DNA of 64,000 bases from Mytilus californianus (taxonomy: Eukaryota; Mollusca; Bivalvia; Mytilida; Mytilidae), in NCBI RefSeq assembly GCF_021869535.1, contig NW_026262712.1, positions 70,216,100 to 70,280,099 on the forward strand, written 5' to 3'. Positions within the stretch are counted from its first letter, which is position 1. Every line of letters starts with the position of its first letter. Positions 24,401-33,509 of this stretch are shown here, one piece after another. Both the position numbers and the translations under genes were made by a program. The notes beneath the pieces are model-generated. The model was not told where the DNA came from and did not search any database. It worked only from the letters and a program-made list of their open reading frames with translations.

Positions 24401-27400
24401 TTAAAGTTTATGCGATCTTTTTTTATCTGACCTTTTGCCATAAACAGCCACACATTTCCGGTCATGAAAGTGACATGATGAATAACTACTATCAAAACAA
24501 ATCCTACTTTAATAGTCTCTACCTACAATCAAAGTTAATTAGTTGTCTGACAGCTTAAATTTACCTGTTCCGGCGACAGGTAAACTATTTTGAACTGGAC
24601 ATTGATCGGTATATTTAAAGTTGTTTTCTTAAATTTAATCGGTTTGCATCTAATTAAATTAGTCAAAAAGACATATATTATCAGAAATACGTATATAAAT
24701 ATGATTTGATGAAAATTTCAGAAAGGTAGTAATAAAGGTTTTAAGTGAAACATCATCAGAACCACGCTGTTTGAAGTAGTACATGTATGCGCATGTGCAC
24801 AGGTGTGATATTTAATTATGCATCCAAATTTTTCTAAAATGCTTAAATTAAAATTGATACCTTTATCTAACGTTCATTTCAAGTATTTTCTTCAAGAAAT
24901 AACGTGGAAAAAGCTACTTAAACTCAATAGTGCTTTGTAAACGTACACAGATTTTACGTAGCTGTCTCTGGTCTGTGATTTTTTCATTGTCAATTCAACA
25001 TCCAGTATTAGGCAAATGTGCTGTTTAAAAACGAAAGTAAAGTTTTTGGCAGGGTAATTTTGCACAAATAAAAAGTCTAAGGCCAATATAAGTATGCTGA
25101 TGTTGCATACTTTGAATGATTCATTGTCAATTGAACAATTTACGTCAGAACATCGAATTTATATCAAAAGTCAAATTTAATATTGTTTTTATATCAATCA
25201 ATTGTTCATATGAAGCCCAATTGATTCCCATAATTGCCTTTTGTTACTAAGTCTTAAGGGATAAGACAAAAAATGTCGGGCTTGCTCATATACTTTTCGG
25301 AAGACCTGTTTTCAACATGTATCAGAAATTTGATTTTGGCAATTTGCAGCTTGAAATAATACACTGCTAACATACAGTACTAATTGTATAGCATATTATG
25401 AACTTGATTATACATTGTTACCAGTGTTGTTTTGCCATATATTATTTTGAATATCACCTGCTGTTGAACGATAATTGTAAAAATCCATTCAGATTGTTTT
25501 AAAAAACACATTGTAGTTTTGTAATATGTAAAGAAAATTGATATAGATAAAAATCTTCTTGTTCTTCTTTTCTTATTTCAAGTATTGTTTTCTAAAAGCA
25601 TAATACAATTCCTTTCCCAGAATTAATGAGGAAAAAACAAAACTGAAATAAAAACCTAGTATACCATAAGTGCAATGACCCTATAATTAACTTGTACATT
25701 TCAGATGGAAAAACAGAGAATTAAATCTGAGATGGAAGCTAAGATGATGGAACAGAGAGCAAAATATGTGGCCAAAGCTAAGGCTATAGCATTAGAACCA
25801 GAGATGGAAGATAAGCCACGTAAATCAGGAGGTGGAAAGGTTTGTTTCTTCGTTAGTTTAATCTTATTATGCCCCCACCGTAGCGGAGGGGGCATTAAGT
25901 TTTACCCTTGTCCGTCTGTACGTACTTACATCCGTACGTCCCAAAATTGGTTTCCGTTCTCTAACTTGAGTTTGCCTCAACCAAATGTTATGAAACTTAT
26001 ATACAATGCTTATTACCACAAAACATAGATCAAGTTTGAATTTTGGTGGCATCACTTTAACCGTTCTACAGTTATGCCCCTTTATAAATGAAAAAATTGC
26101 AAAATTTTTAGTTTCCGTTCTATAACTTGAGTTTGTCTCAACCAAATGTTATGAAACTAATACACAATGCTTATTACCACAAAACACAGATCAAGTTTGA
26201 ATTTTGGTGGCGTCACTTTAACCGTTCTAGAGTAATGCCCCTTTATAAATGGAAAAATTGCAAAATTTTTAGTTTCCGTTCTCTAACTTAAGTTTACCTC
26301 AACCAAATGTTATGAAACTTATAAACAATGCTTATTACCACAAGACACAGAGCAAGTTTGAATTTTGGTGGCGTCACTTTAACTGTTCTAGAGTTATGCC
26401 TCTTTATAAATGGAAAAATTGCAAATTTTTTATTTTCTTCTAAATATCAAGTAATTCTTAAAATTGGAGTTATCTTCCTTTGTCCATGATTATAGTTGAA
26501 TCAACTACAATCAATGCTTTATACAAAGCAATGTTTAATTTTGACTTCCACTGATAAAACACAGATCAAGTTGAATTTGGGTAGTGTCACTTTAACCATT
26601 ATTGAGTTATGCCCCTTTATAAATCGAAAGATTGCAAAATTTTTAGTTTCCATTCTGTAACTTAAGTTTGCCCCAACCAAACATTATGAAACCTATACAC
26701 AATATTCATTACCACAAAACAATGATCAAGTACAAATTTTTAGTTTCCGTTTTCTAACTTTAGTTTGCCTCAACCAAATGTTATGAAACTTATACACAAT
26801 GCTTATTACTACATAATACAGATTAAGTACGAAATTTGGTGGCAACACTTTTACCATTCTTGACTTATGTCCCTTTATAAACATAAAAATTGCTGAATTT
26901 TTTAGTTTGTCTCAACCAAATGTTATAAAACTTATACACAACCGTTCTAGAGTTATGCGTGTTTACAAATAGAAAAATTGCTAAATTTTTAGTTTCTGTT
27001 CTCTTCTTAAGTTAGCCTCAACCAAATGTTATGAGACTTACACACAATGCTTATTACCACAAAACTCAGATTAAGTTCAAATTTGGGTAGCGTCACTTTT
27101 ACCGTTCTTCAGTTATGTCCCTTTATAACTATATGATATGCAAGCGGGGGCATCATCTGTGTCCACATGTGGACACTATCCACATTTATTTTCTATATAA
27201 TCATACAATTTTATTAGTAAGAAAAAGAAAGGAAGGGAGTGGATGTAAAACAAAGTAATCATAATTTAATCTTATTTTCGTTACAATCATACAATTTATT
27301 AGTAAGAAAAAGAAAGGAAGGGAATGGATGTAAAACAAAGTAATCATTGACCTCTACAGTTCAAAATGTTTTGTTAAGGTCATTTCTAAAATTGCATTAT

Positions 27401-30400
27401 TTTAAAAAAACATTTTGAACTCTAGAGGTCAATGATAAGTTTGTTTTTATGTAACAAAATGTTTTGAACTGTAGAGGTAAATAATAACTTTGTTTTAAGT
27501 AACAAAACACTTTAAACCGAATAGGTCAAAGAGAATGATCAATTTGTTTCAATGTCATTTTAGAGGTCAAAGAAGGCAGATGATGATGACTTTGTTTCTG
27601 ATGGAAGTGGAGATGATGCTCCACGGAGAAAGAAGAAACGTCATGGCTCAGATGATGAAAGATCAAAGAAACGCAAGAAGAGAAGGTATATATAGATTAT
27701 CTGTACTTTTTAAATAGCCATAAGTATTACTTTTGATATTAGTGACGGATGTCATATATTAGTTGTGTATCTACAATGATTTTTCAAAGAGAAGAGGTTT
27801 TTTTTATTTTGAAAAATATGACTTACTACATAGTTGTGCTATCAGACAGGGGTGAGGGATATGAATGTAAACAATAATTGAAAGAAGATAACCATACCCC
27901 CGCTAGCAATGGACGGTAGTATATAGTATTGTGTAAGATGTCAATCTTAAAATTTTGAATCCACATCTTATTTATAACTTTTTAAAAAAGTTCATAGCTA
28001 AATTTTATTAATAGACACATCAATGAAATTTGATGACTAATGAAGGATGCTGTTGCCAACAACTTATTTAAGAAATATTCCTTCAGTTACTGCGATTGAT
28101 TTTTTATGGTGGTGGCAGTAGTGCTACAGTGTCAACAATGTATTAGTTTGTGAGTAGGTCATTTTAAGGAGAACCACTAGTGGTAGGTCAATGATATTTG
28201 GTATGCAGTTGCATTTGCATGTCTCTTTTCCATGGAGATTTGGGTCATTTTGTCCTGCACCTTCGGTCATATTTCATTGATTTTAAATATTTTGCATAGT
28301 TTAAAGGTTAAAAGTATTGCCATTTTAACTTGAACATCTGAATTATATGATCAAAATTACATCAGGCAAGGCATTTTTTTGTGTCATCAGTTTATTTTCC
28401 GTTATGGGGATGATCTTACAAACAAATAAAACAGAAAAAAAACAAGTACTTTGTCAATACATCATGTCATCTCAAAAAGTATTAATCAAACTGCCATCTA
28501 TTCTGCACAACAAAAATAAGTACTGATGATTCATTATTATTCGAGGGATACAAATTGTCATGGTAGACTATAAAACTAAATGTTTAAGGATTTCAAAGGA
28601 GTAATTTCAGTACGGACCATATTCGGCCCCAATTATTAAGTTCAATGTTTGAAGTTAAAAAATGATTTAGGTTGATGAAATGACATGTAAGAAAATTAGA
28701 TAGAACTATTTTTGTCAAAGTTTTATTTTGAAGCGTTGAGTTTTACATCCAATATAGGCTGAAAAAAGAGATTTTTGTGAAATTTGACAAAATCATCTGG
28801 ATTTCAACCAATCAAAGGCCTAAGAAACATAGAGCACAGTCGTGGACAAACTAAATGTTGAAGTCAGATATGTAAAATGTTATAACAAACATTATACATG
28901 TATTAAAGCATGATTTTTTGGACAGAAAACATAGATGCATGTGTTGATAAAAATGATCTTTTAAGATAATGTTTGTTATCATTTTTGTTGAAGCATGGGC
29001 CCTATGTTTTCTGTCCAAAAAATCAATGGAAATTTACACTTTTCATTGAATTTTTAGCAGAAATTAAAATAAGTGCTATTTGTGACGTCATATAGAACAT
29101 TAATTTTCAACATCAAAAAATTTTCTATCTAGTCATTGTTTTAGCTACGATTCATAGTGATATTAGTCAATAAATCCTAATTTGAAATTGTAGCTAGATA
29201 TAAAGGCCATATTATGGGCCTTATCGAACCTACTCCTTGCTATAAGTTTGTACACAGGATTTAGCAAAACCATAAAATCAAATATTCATAAAAAAAAAGT
29301 TTTCATCAACCCACAAAAATTGGTACTGTGAAAATAAATGAAGTCATATTAAATATATACCCAAACAAAGGATTATTTCTATTTTTAGAGGGAAGAGGGA
29401 TGATGGTGACAGTGATGAGGATACTGGACGAGGCAGGAAGGAACGTAAAGGAAGAAAGAGGAAGGATGGGAAGAATAGGAACCCAGACTCTGATGATGGA
29501 TTGTCTGCTAAACAACGTAGAAAGGTTGTATCCAAGGCGATGATTTCTTCCAGTGAAGGATCAGATTCAGAAGGAGCCAAGAAACTTAGAATTGATGAGT
29601 AAGTTATTATTTATATTTCTATAAAATAAAAAACAATTTCAATTACCTAGAATATGGTTAAATTTTCTTTACATTGATCTGAGTATATTTTGTAGAAGTT
29701 AACAAAATTATTCATTGGATTTTAGTACTCTCTGTTTAAGACAAAAAATCCTCTGAGACTGAAATCATCAATATGCTTGATTTTTTTATTGACAACATAT
29801 TTGTTATGTTTGGTGGACTTGTTTTTCAACAGACAGTCCGCAACCAACAGTGTTCCTCTTTCTGCCTACTTGCTCCTTTTTTTCTGTATGACACAGACTT
29901 TATTTAGGAACTTCTCAAGAAGAATGAAAAAAAGCTAGCATTATCCTTTAACTTCACATTCTCCTATAAAGCTAATCTCCTCTCACTGCACTGAATAATT
30001 CCAACTTTTGTGACTTTGATGGTTGCATCTATCCCATTGAACTTGAAATAAAGATACCAAAGTTACAGTTAAATCTGCTTCATATCTTAAATCACATCTA
30101 GAAATTGACACTGAGGATTAGTTGAGAACTAACCTTTACAATGGAGGAGATGATATCAATTTTCCCATTGTGAACTTCCAATTTCTATGTAGCAACTTTC
30201 TAGCAAGACTTGCATATAGTGTTTGTGTCTCCTAATCGAAATGATATTTCAGGGCTTGCGTTTCTTTGTCTCGCCTTGACGGAGTCAAAAAGTGAGACAT
30301 AGGTATGCTGTTTCCCGCGAAGACGACGATGACGGTGGCAGTGGCGGCGGCGTCAACAATGTATTAGTTTGTGATTAGGTCTAGTTCATGGTGAACCACT

Positions 30401-32085
30401 AGTGGTAGGTCAATGATATTTGGTATGCAGTTGTATTAGCATTGGCACATCTCATAACCATGGAAATTATTTGGCCCCGCCCCCTCAGTCAAGGTCTATT
30501 GACTTTGAAACTTTTGCTTAGTTTTCATGTATTAGTTTGTGATTAGGTCAGTTTAAGGGGAACCGTTAGTGGTAGGTCAATGATAATTGGTATGCAGTTG
30601 TATAAGCATTAGCACATCTCATTTCCATGGAGAATATTTGGTCCTTACCCCTCAGTCATGGTGTATTGACTTTGAAACTTTTGCTTAGTTTACATGTATA
30701 AGTTTGTGATTAGGTCAGTTTAAGATGAACCACTAATGTTAAGTCAATGATATTCGGTATGCAAATGTATTGGCATTTGCAAGTTTCATTTCCATGGAGA
30801 TTATATAATCCCACCCCCTTATTATGGTTCATTGACTTTGAAACTTTTACATAGTTAACAAGTTTATGTTTGTGTTTAGGTTTGTTTAAAGCTAAGGGAA
30901 AGACTTATGAAAAGTCAATGGTATTTGGTTTGCAGTTGTATTAGCATTGGCACATCTCATTTCCATGGAGATTGTTTAGCCCTGTACCGTCAGTCATGGT
31001 TCATTGACTTTGAATATTTGCATAACTTACATGTTAAAGTATTGCTATTTTAATTTCAACATTTGCATTATCAAAATAACAAATAGGCGAGACATATCTC
31101 TGTGTTAACAGTTTATTTGATAGAGGGTTGCTGCTTACAAAGAAGCTAAGGTGTCAAGCATTCTTAATAGTAAAGTTGGAGTTTTGTGGAAGCAATGATG
31201 ATTTGATTGATTATTTTGGAAGATCTATATCACAGATGACCATGAATATGTTCCACTGGTAGTTGCCATAATCCTTTTTCCTTTTCTACAATTGTGACAG
31301 CACATATTACAACTTATCACCTGTGGAGCAACAACTTACTCTGCTAGATCATCTGAGTTCACCATGATTTTTGCAGGGTTTGCAAAACCCATGGTGAACT
31401 AAAATGATTTACTGCTTTTTATACACTATATACTTAAATATAATTTGAATAATATGTTAATAAATCAATGTCCTTCAGTCCTTCAATTTTATTTGATCAG
31501 ATATGTATATTTTTTTAAGCTTCTATAATGATTGGATGTAATTATTTCAGGGAAAGTGGTAGTGATGAAGGACATGTTGGTAAAAGAAGAAGAATACTGT
31601 CAGTAAGTTCTAGTGATGGTGGGGGTAGAAAATCTGGATCAGATAGGTCAAAGTCACGTAGTCGATCTAGATCTGGTAGTAGGTCAAGGTCAAGATCCAG
31701 AAGCAGATCACGTTCAAAGTCTGGAAGTAGATCAAGATCAGGGAGTAGATCTAGATCCAGATCTGGAAGTCGAAAATCAGGTTCTAGGAGTAGATCGAGG
31801 TCAAGGTCAAAGTCAAGAAGTAGATCGAGGTCAAAATCTGGAAGCAGATCAAGGTCTAGATCTGGAAGTCGATCAAGATCTAGGTCAAGGTCAAAGAGTA
31901 TCTCACCTGCACGTTCAGGAAGTGGATCACCTGCTCGTCGTTCAGGTAGTGGATCTCCAGCTCGTTCAGGGAGTGGTTCACCAAGGTCAAGAAGTGTGTC
32001 ACCAGCTCGATCAGGAAGTGGATCACCAGCAAGGAGTGGTGGTGTGCGCAGTCCTGGACATTCCCCAGGGGAGGATAGTGACTAA
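6499..32085 (+). CDS. CTR9: CTR9, PAF1 complex TPR scaffold subunit (3' nine exons)
   Basis: Nine exons (listed separately) join in frame into about 539 codons ending with TAA at 32083-32085. CTR9 is the tetratricopeptide scaffold of the nuclear PAF1 complex (PAF1, LEO1, CDC73, RTF1, SKI8/WDR61). The complex rides on RNA polymerase II and promotes elongation, H2B ubiquitination and H3K4/K36/K79 methylation. Exons 1-4 here encode TPR helices nearly identical to animal CTR9 ([40 protein letters not shown]). Exons 5-6 encode the long charged helix, exons 7-8 a Lys/Asp/Ser tail, and exon 9 an Arg-Ser domain. All splice sites are GT-AG and phases agree at every junction. The N-terminal half (roughly 650 residues by comparison with vertebrate CTR9) lies left of the window. 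Introns are stuffed with sense-oriented Helitron-like elements. Identification is very secure. Confidence 0.96.
7253..7369 (+). CDS. CTR9: CTR9 exon b (TPR)
   Basis: Acceptor after a long pyrimidine tract, donor GTATGT. Encodes 39 residues, [17 protein letters not shown] through ECKNILLK. In phase 0 at both ends. Confidence 0.95.
7370..9944. other. CTR9 intron, mostly featureless
   Basis: 2.6 kb of AT-rich intron. The only clear structure is the foldback repeat at 9603-9710. No coding exon is needed: exons b and c join in frame. Confidence 0.6.
9603..9710. repeat. Imperfect foldback repeat (MITE-like)
   Basis: The left arm GGTCTGGTCTTCGTTTCACA pairs imperfectly with the right arm ending TGTGAAATACAGGCTTGGTCC, and inner arms CTAAAATTGAT/ATCAATTTTAG pair perfectly. 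The whole 108-bp stretch can fold into one hairpin. Confidence 0.5.
9945..10090 (+). CDS. CTR9: CTR9 exon c (TPR)
   Basis: Acceptor CTTACAG, donor GTATGT after a split Lys codon. Encodes [20 protein letters not shown] and the highly conserved [14 protein letters not shown] segment, ending in DLELAH. Confidence 0.95.
10399..12035 (+). mobile_element. F1-family Helitron-like element (copy a)
   Basis: The 5' end has the hairpin TTCGACTTTAGTCGAA (10412-10427) inside TTTTGTCGAG...GCGAGACATAG, followed by a GTCGTC/CGGCGG-rich patch. The core has about four tandem copies of a ~190-bp unit that begins near 'ATTCACTCTGTGGTTAAAG'. The 3' end repeats GGCGAGACA (12003-12011) and finishes with the perfect 16-bp palindrome GGGTTCCGCGGAACCC (12014-12029). 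A separate TTAA-flanked element is nested at 11376-11987. No ORF, so it is non-autonomous. It lies sense to CTR9. Confidence 0.65.
11376..11987. mobile_element. 612-bp TIR element flanked by TTAA
   Basis: Inverted termini GGTAGATAGGGTGTC (left) and GACACCCCATCTACC (right) are flanked on both sides by TTAA (11372-11375 and 11988-11991), the target duplication typical of piggyBac-type transposons. No transposase is encoded. It interrupts the 3' part of the F1 element around it. Confidence 0.65.
12198..12269 (+). CDS. CTR9: CTR9 exon d (TPR end)
   Basis: Acceptor TTAACAG, donor GTAATA. Completes Lys from exon c and encodes [20 protein letters not shown] ending in EAR, the last TPR region before the charged helix. 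Confidence 0.95.
12410..13500 (+). mobile_element. F3-family Helitron-like element, degraded copy
   Basis: The body matches the F3 core (GACAATAACTTGTGTTAAAG, 'GGGGCCAAAAAG'). The 3' end holds GCGGTCGTATCC (13459-13470) followed by an AGCTGCGCTCAGCGAAGC stem-loop and a T-rich end. The 5' hairpin is not recognisable. It is interrupted by the foldback at 12780-12850 and by two poly-G runs (about 13096 and 13236). Confidence 0.5.
12780..12850. repeat. Foldback hairpin, first of three related
   Basis: Arms AAGCAGTGTAAGGGAGGT and its near-complement ACCTCCCTTAAACTGCTT enclose about 35 bp. The same hairpin recurs at 14053-14130 and 14158-14236. Confidence 0.6.
14053..14130. repeat. Foldback hairpin, second copy
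   Basis: Arms CATAATTTAAAGCAGTGTAA (continuing GGGAGATA) pair with TATCTCCCTTACACTGCTTT. Almost perfect stem of about 27 bp. Confidence 0.6.
14158..14236. repeat. Foldback hairpin, third copy
   Basis: Arms CAGTGTAAGGGAGGTAATCC and GGTTACTTCCCTTACACTG with AT-rich outer arms. It lies only about 30 bp after the second copy. Confidence 0.6.
14281..15800 (+). repeat. ~130-bp tandem repeat array
   Basis: About eleven head-to-tail units, each containing 'CCAAAATTAAACTTTGTTTG' and 'GGGGTTCTTTGATATGC'. The same unit continues at 17000-18380, 19555-21060, 22466-22990 and 23195-23440. Open frames in both directions are a by-product of the period and base composition. Confidence 0.8.
15862..15917 (+). 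repeat. GTC trinucleotide microsatellite (long allele)
   Basis: About 18 GTC units just inside the F3 5' hairpin. The duplicated copy at 18438-18475 has about 12. Antisense translation gives a spurious poly-Asp. Confidence 0.85.
16555..16622. repeat. Poly-G then poly-pyrimidine tract
   Basis: A run of nine G is followed by about 55 bases of T with occasional C. Duplicated at 19113-19180. An antisense remnant lies in the F3 copy near 48095-48130. Confidence 0.7.
16735..16950 (+). repeat. ~36-bp minisatellite, copy 1
   Basis: About six units of the type 'TTGCACAATAGCAAGAAAT'. Repeated at 19293-19510 with only one or two base differences. Confidence 0.8.
17588..19936 (+). repeat. Tandem segmental duplication, copy 2
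   Basis: Second copy of 15012-17378. Visible differences are the shorter GTC run and isolated substitutions (for example near 19286 and 19383). Such identity means a recent event or an assembly artefact. Confidence 0.85.
19293..19510 (+). repeat. ~36-bp minisatellite, copy 2
   Basis: Duplicate of 16735-16950, part of the larger segmental duplication. Confidence 0.8.
19555..21060 (+). repeat. ~130-bp tandem repeat array, continued
   Basis: Same unit as 14281-15800. Interrupted at its right end by the F1 insertion and resumed at 22462. Confidence 0.75.
21060..22461 (+). mobile_element. F1-family Helitron-like element (copy b), complete
   Basis: The 5' hairpin is two-part: TGTCGAGC pairs with GCTCGACA (21061-21068/21090-21097) and CTGCGAC with GTCGCAG inside it. 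A CGG-rich run follows (21111-21155). The core has about seven units of ~148 bp built on 'TTGACCTCATTTTCATGGTT'. The 3' end has GGCGAGACAT (22433-22442) and the AGCGTGTGCACTCT stem-loop. The host array supplies the empty site ('TTTAGATTTTTGATTTTTGG', e.g. near 14478). Comparison gives a 1402-bp insertion at a T-rich site with at most 3 bp of target ambiguity, as expected of Helitron-type insertion. Confidence 0.75.
22747..23645 (+). repeat. ~450-bp tandem duplication at the F3 3' end
   Basis: 22747-23195 and 23198-23645 are near-identical, each running from the 130-bp unit through 'GAAGTTCTTAGACCACATTC' to the GGTCGTATCAAGCTG 3' terminus. The second copy starts immediately after the first terminus. 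Confidence 0.75.
23646..24113. other. CTR9 intron end
   Basis: Unique-looking AT-rich sequence leading into the acceptor TTTATAG. No gene or repeat identified. Confidence 0.5.
24114..24249 (+). CDS. CTR9: CTR9 exon e (charged helix start)
   Basis: Acceptor GTTTATAG, donor GTTAAT. Completes the Arg codon split with exon d. Encodes [20 protein letters not shown] followed by a Glu/Arg/Gln-rich helix ending QKVQEQQ. This is the start of the long helix that follows the TPRs in CTR9. Confidence 0.95.
24250..25704. other. CTR9 intron, no repeats recognised
   Basis: About 1.45 kb without tandem structure or coding signal that I can see. It is the longest CTR9 intron here that lacks an F-family element other than those between exons a, b and c. 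Confidence 0.5.
25705..25839 (+). CDS. CTR9: CTR9 exon f (charged helix)
   Basis: Acceptor ACATTTCAG, donor GTTTGT. 45 codons, [20 protein letters not shown] through KPRKSGGGK. Matches the 'EQRAQYVEKTK' helix and the Gly-rich turn of vertebrate CTR9. Confidence 0.95.
25866..27180 (+). mobile_element. F2-family Helitron-like element
   Basis: The 5' hairpin pairs ATGCCCCC (25869-25876) with GGGGGCAT (25888-25895). The core has about seven ~160-bp units based on 'CAACCAAATGTTATGAAAC'. The 3' end repeats GCGGGGGCATCATC (27144 onward) and ends in the perfect 18-bp palindrome GTGTCCACATGTGGACAC (27159-27176). It begins only about 26 bp after the CTR9 splice donor and fills three quarters of that intron. 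No ORF. Sense to CTR9. Confidence 0.7.
27199..27349 (+). repeat. Two direct copies of a ~65-bp segment
   Basis: 27199-27264 and 27285-27349 share 'AGTAAGAAAAAGAAAGGAAG' and flanks, period 86 bp, with a few mismatches. Confidence 0.7.
27344..27435. repeat. Imperfect inverted repeat
   Basis: TCATTGACCTCTACAGTTCA (27344 onward, continuing AAATGTT) pairs with AACATTTTGAACTCTAGAGG and TCAATGA (27409-27435). A third, direct relative follows near 27460. Confidence 0.6.
27564..27685 (+). CDS. CTR9: CTR9 exon g (acidic/basic tail)
   Basis: Acceptor CATTTTAG, donor GTATAT. Encodes [20 protein letters not shown] followed by Lys/Arg clusters, the bipartite nuclear-localisation-like tail of CTR9. Confidence 0.93.
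28107..28395 (+). mobile_element. F1-family fragment, old copy
   Basis: Shares 'CCACTAGTGGTAGGTCAATG' and 'TTGGTATGCAGTTG' with the F1 copies at 30265 and 62193. Both hairpin ends are eroded. Confidence 0.55.
28912..29024. repeat. Inverted repeat with 23-bp perfect outer arms
   Basis: 28912-28934 (starts GATTTTTTGGACAG) is the exact complement of 29002-29024. Inner arms TGATAAAAATGAT/ATCATTTTTGTTG extend the stem to about 45 bp with few mismatches. Confidence 0.75.
29389..29598 (+). CDS. CTR9: CTR9 exon h (tail)
   Basis: Acceptor TATTTTTAG, donor GTAAGT. 70 codons. Lys/Arg/Asp-rich, with the conserved [20 protein letters not shown] motif (vertebrate form 'KSKAIISSSDDSSDED') and ending KKLRIDE. 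Confidence 0.93.
30265..31112 (+). mobile_element. F1-family Helitron-like element (copy c)
   Basis: 5' hairpin GTCTCGCCTTGAC...GTCAAAAAGTGAGAC (about 30268-30298), then a GACGACGATGACGG/GGCGGCGG patch. The core has four ~170-bp units beginning 'TGTATTAGTTTGTGATTAGG'. The 3' end has GGCGAGACAT (31086-31095) and the CTGTGTTAACAG hairpin (31100-31111). Lies sense in the CTR9 intron between exons h and i. The closest relative is at 62193-62877. Confidence 0.7.
31551..32085 (+). CDS. CTR9: CTR9 terminal exon i with Arg-Ser domain
   Basis: Acceptor ATTATTTCAG. 177 codons then TAA. After [20 protein letters not shown] comes about 90 residues of RS/KS/GS dipeptides, then repeats of SGSGSPAR and SPARSGSGS rich in Ser-Pro, ending GEDSD. 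Vertebrate CTR9 tails are Ser/Asp/Glu-rich with scattered Arg, so this dense RS block is unusual. RS domains are SRPK/CLK substrates in splicing factors. A role linking PAF1C to splicing is only inference. The DNA is itself a 6/18-bp imperfect tandem repeat (AGATCAAGGTCAAGATCTAG). Confidence 0.95.
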
Positions 32086-32420
32086 AAAAGTCTCAATGGA
32101 CAAAATTATAAATAAAAGTGTGTTCATGTACATTGTTATATAAATTCATTACATTTATATATGTTGTGTAGTGTGTTATTTTTTCAAGTTTAATCTGTTT
32201 TAAAAAGGAGAATCAATTGAGTAACATGCTAGGTAGAATGTCACAGTCCTTTTAATATCAGATACTGAAGTTGGAAGACATATGTAAAATGTTAAATTGA
32301 ATTGTTTTTATTGCAATGATATGTAAATACATGTAACAAGGTGTACAACATAATGAATACTTTGTATAATACTTTTCTACAAAGTTTATTTACCAACAGA
32401 ATTGTTTATAATAAAGTTGA
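32086..32420 (+). terminator. CTR9: CTR9 3' UTR and candidate poly(A) signals
   Basis: AATAAA occurs at 32111-32116, only 26 bp after the stop codon, and again at 32410-32415. Which is used cannot be told from sequence. The downstream DNA is AT-rich without further structure. Confidence 0.5.
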
Positions 32421-32648
32421 CAGAATCGTGTAGAGATATATTGAGTTGACAACAAAATGGAATTATAAGAAAAGATCAATTAACAATAGCTGATACAAAA
32501 CCATATATTTAAATTGATTTGTAAATTACGTATTTGATTTGTTATGTTGATTGAATGTACATGTCAATTACCAATAGATTTGAAGGAAACCTAAAACAAA
32601 CCATTTTATACAAATTTATTGAACATTCCCAACATAGGTTGATTTGAT

Positions 32649-32720
32649 TAAATCCACATGTCTGGAGAAAAGAGGGTACTATTAAATCCCCATGCCTGGA
32701 GAAAAGAGGGTATCAGTGTT
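32649..32720. repeat. Two copies of a ~36-bp unit
   Basis: 'TGGAGAAAAGAGGGTA' preceded by ATTAAATCC(A/C)CATG occurs twice in tandem. Otherwise 32420-33500 shows no gene and no larger repeat. Confidence 0.6.
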
Positions 32721-33509
32721 AGAATTGGCAGTCCATTCACTTAAATACAATTCTCAACTCCTCTCCAACAATTGAATGGATCTGAATTAATGACATTTCC
32801 ATTCTATTTCTGTTTAAGAATGACTATCATTTTTTGTGTATTTTAATGATAAATAGATTTTGCCATGAAGTCTTTTTTTCTTAAGGGTTTAGGCAGCTAG
32901 CTAGATAAGACGCTTCATTGAAATTTTTATGAATTTTTATTTTCATCTGGTCAATCATTTAATTATAAAAGCTGATGTTAATAATTTAAATTATTTTGAG
33001 TAATAAATTTGGTTTAACTAGAGGTTTTCCCACAAAAATGTCCCGATAGTTAAGATGTAGTATTTCCGGCAATTGTGTACATGATGATATGCATTGAAGT
33101 TATACTTAAGTCTCAATACTATTTTGGAGACTGTCCAATTATATTCCTTACAATAATGTAGTTGAATCTGACATGTGAATAACTTCTTTATGATATTGAT
33201 GTTAAATGTAAGATTGTTCAGTGCAAGATGAAATAACTTCCTTTCTAAGATCTTCTGGTTATGGAGCTTTCACTGTAGTTTGCTTGACATTGTCCAAAAG
33301 TAATAGATTGTACATATATCATTACATAGAATCATTACATCATAACAAATAAAACCATCTTATTCAGATACTTAGTTCATTGTTTACATGCCAATCAACT
33401 AGAATTATCATGGTTTTCTTAAATCTGTATTTTCAGCTGTCTGTTTATGCAAAAATTTCAGGCATAAACAGACAGATGCTTATGGGGTAATCCCTATGAA
33501 ATTTCATAG

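Noticed and set aside
31613..32143. 176-residue ORF in another frame of the CTR9 last exon
   Set aside because: A shadow of the RS repeat. The CTR9 frame is fixed by splice phase and homology.
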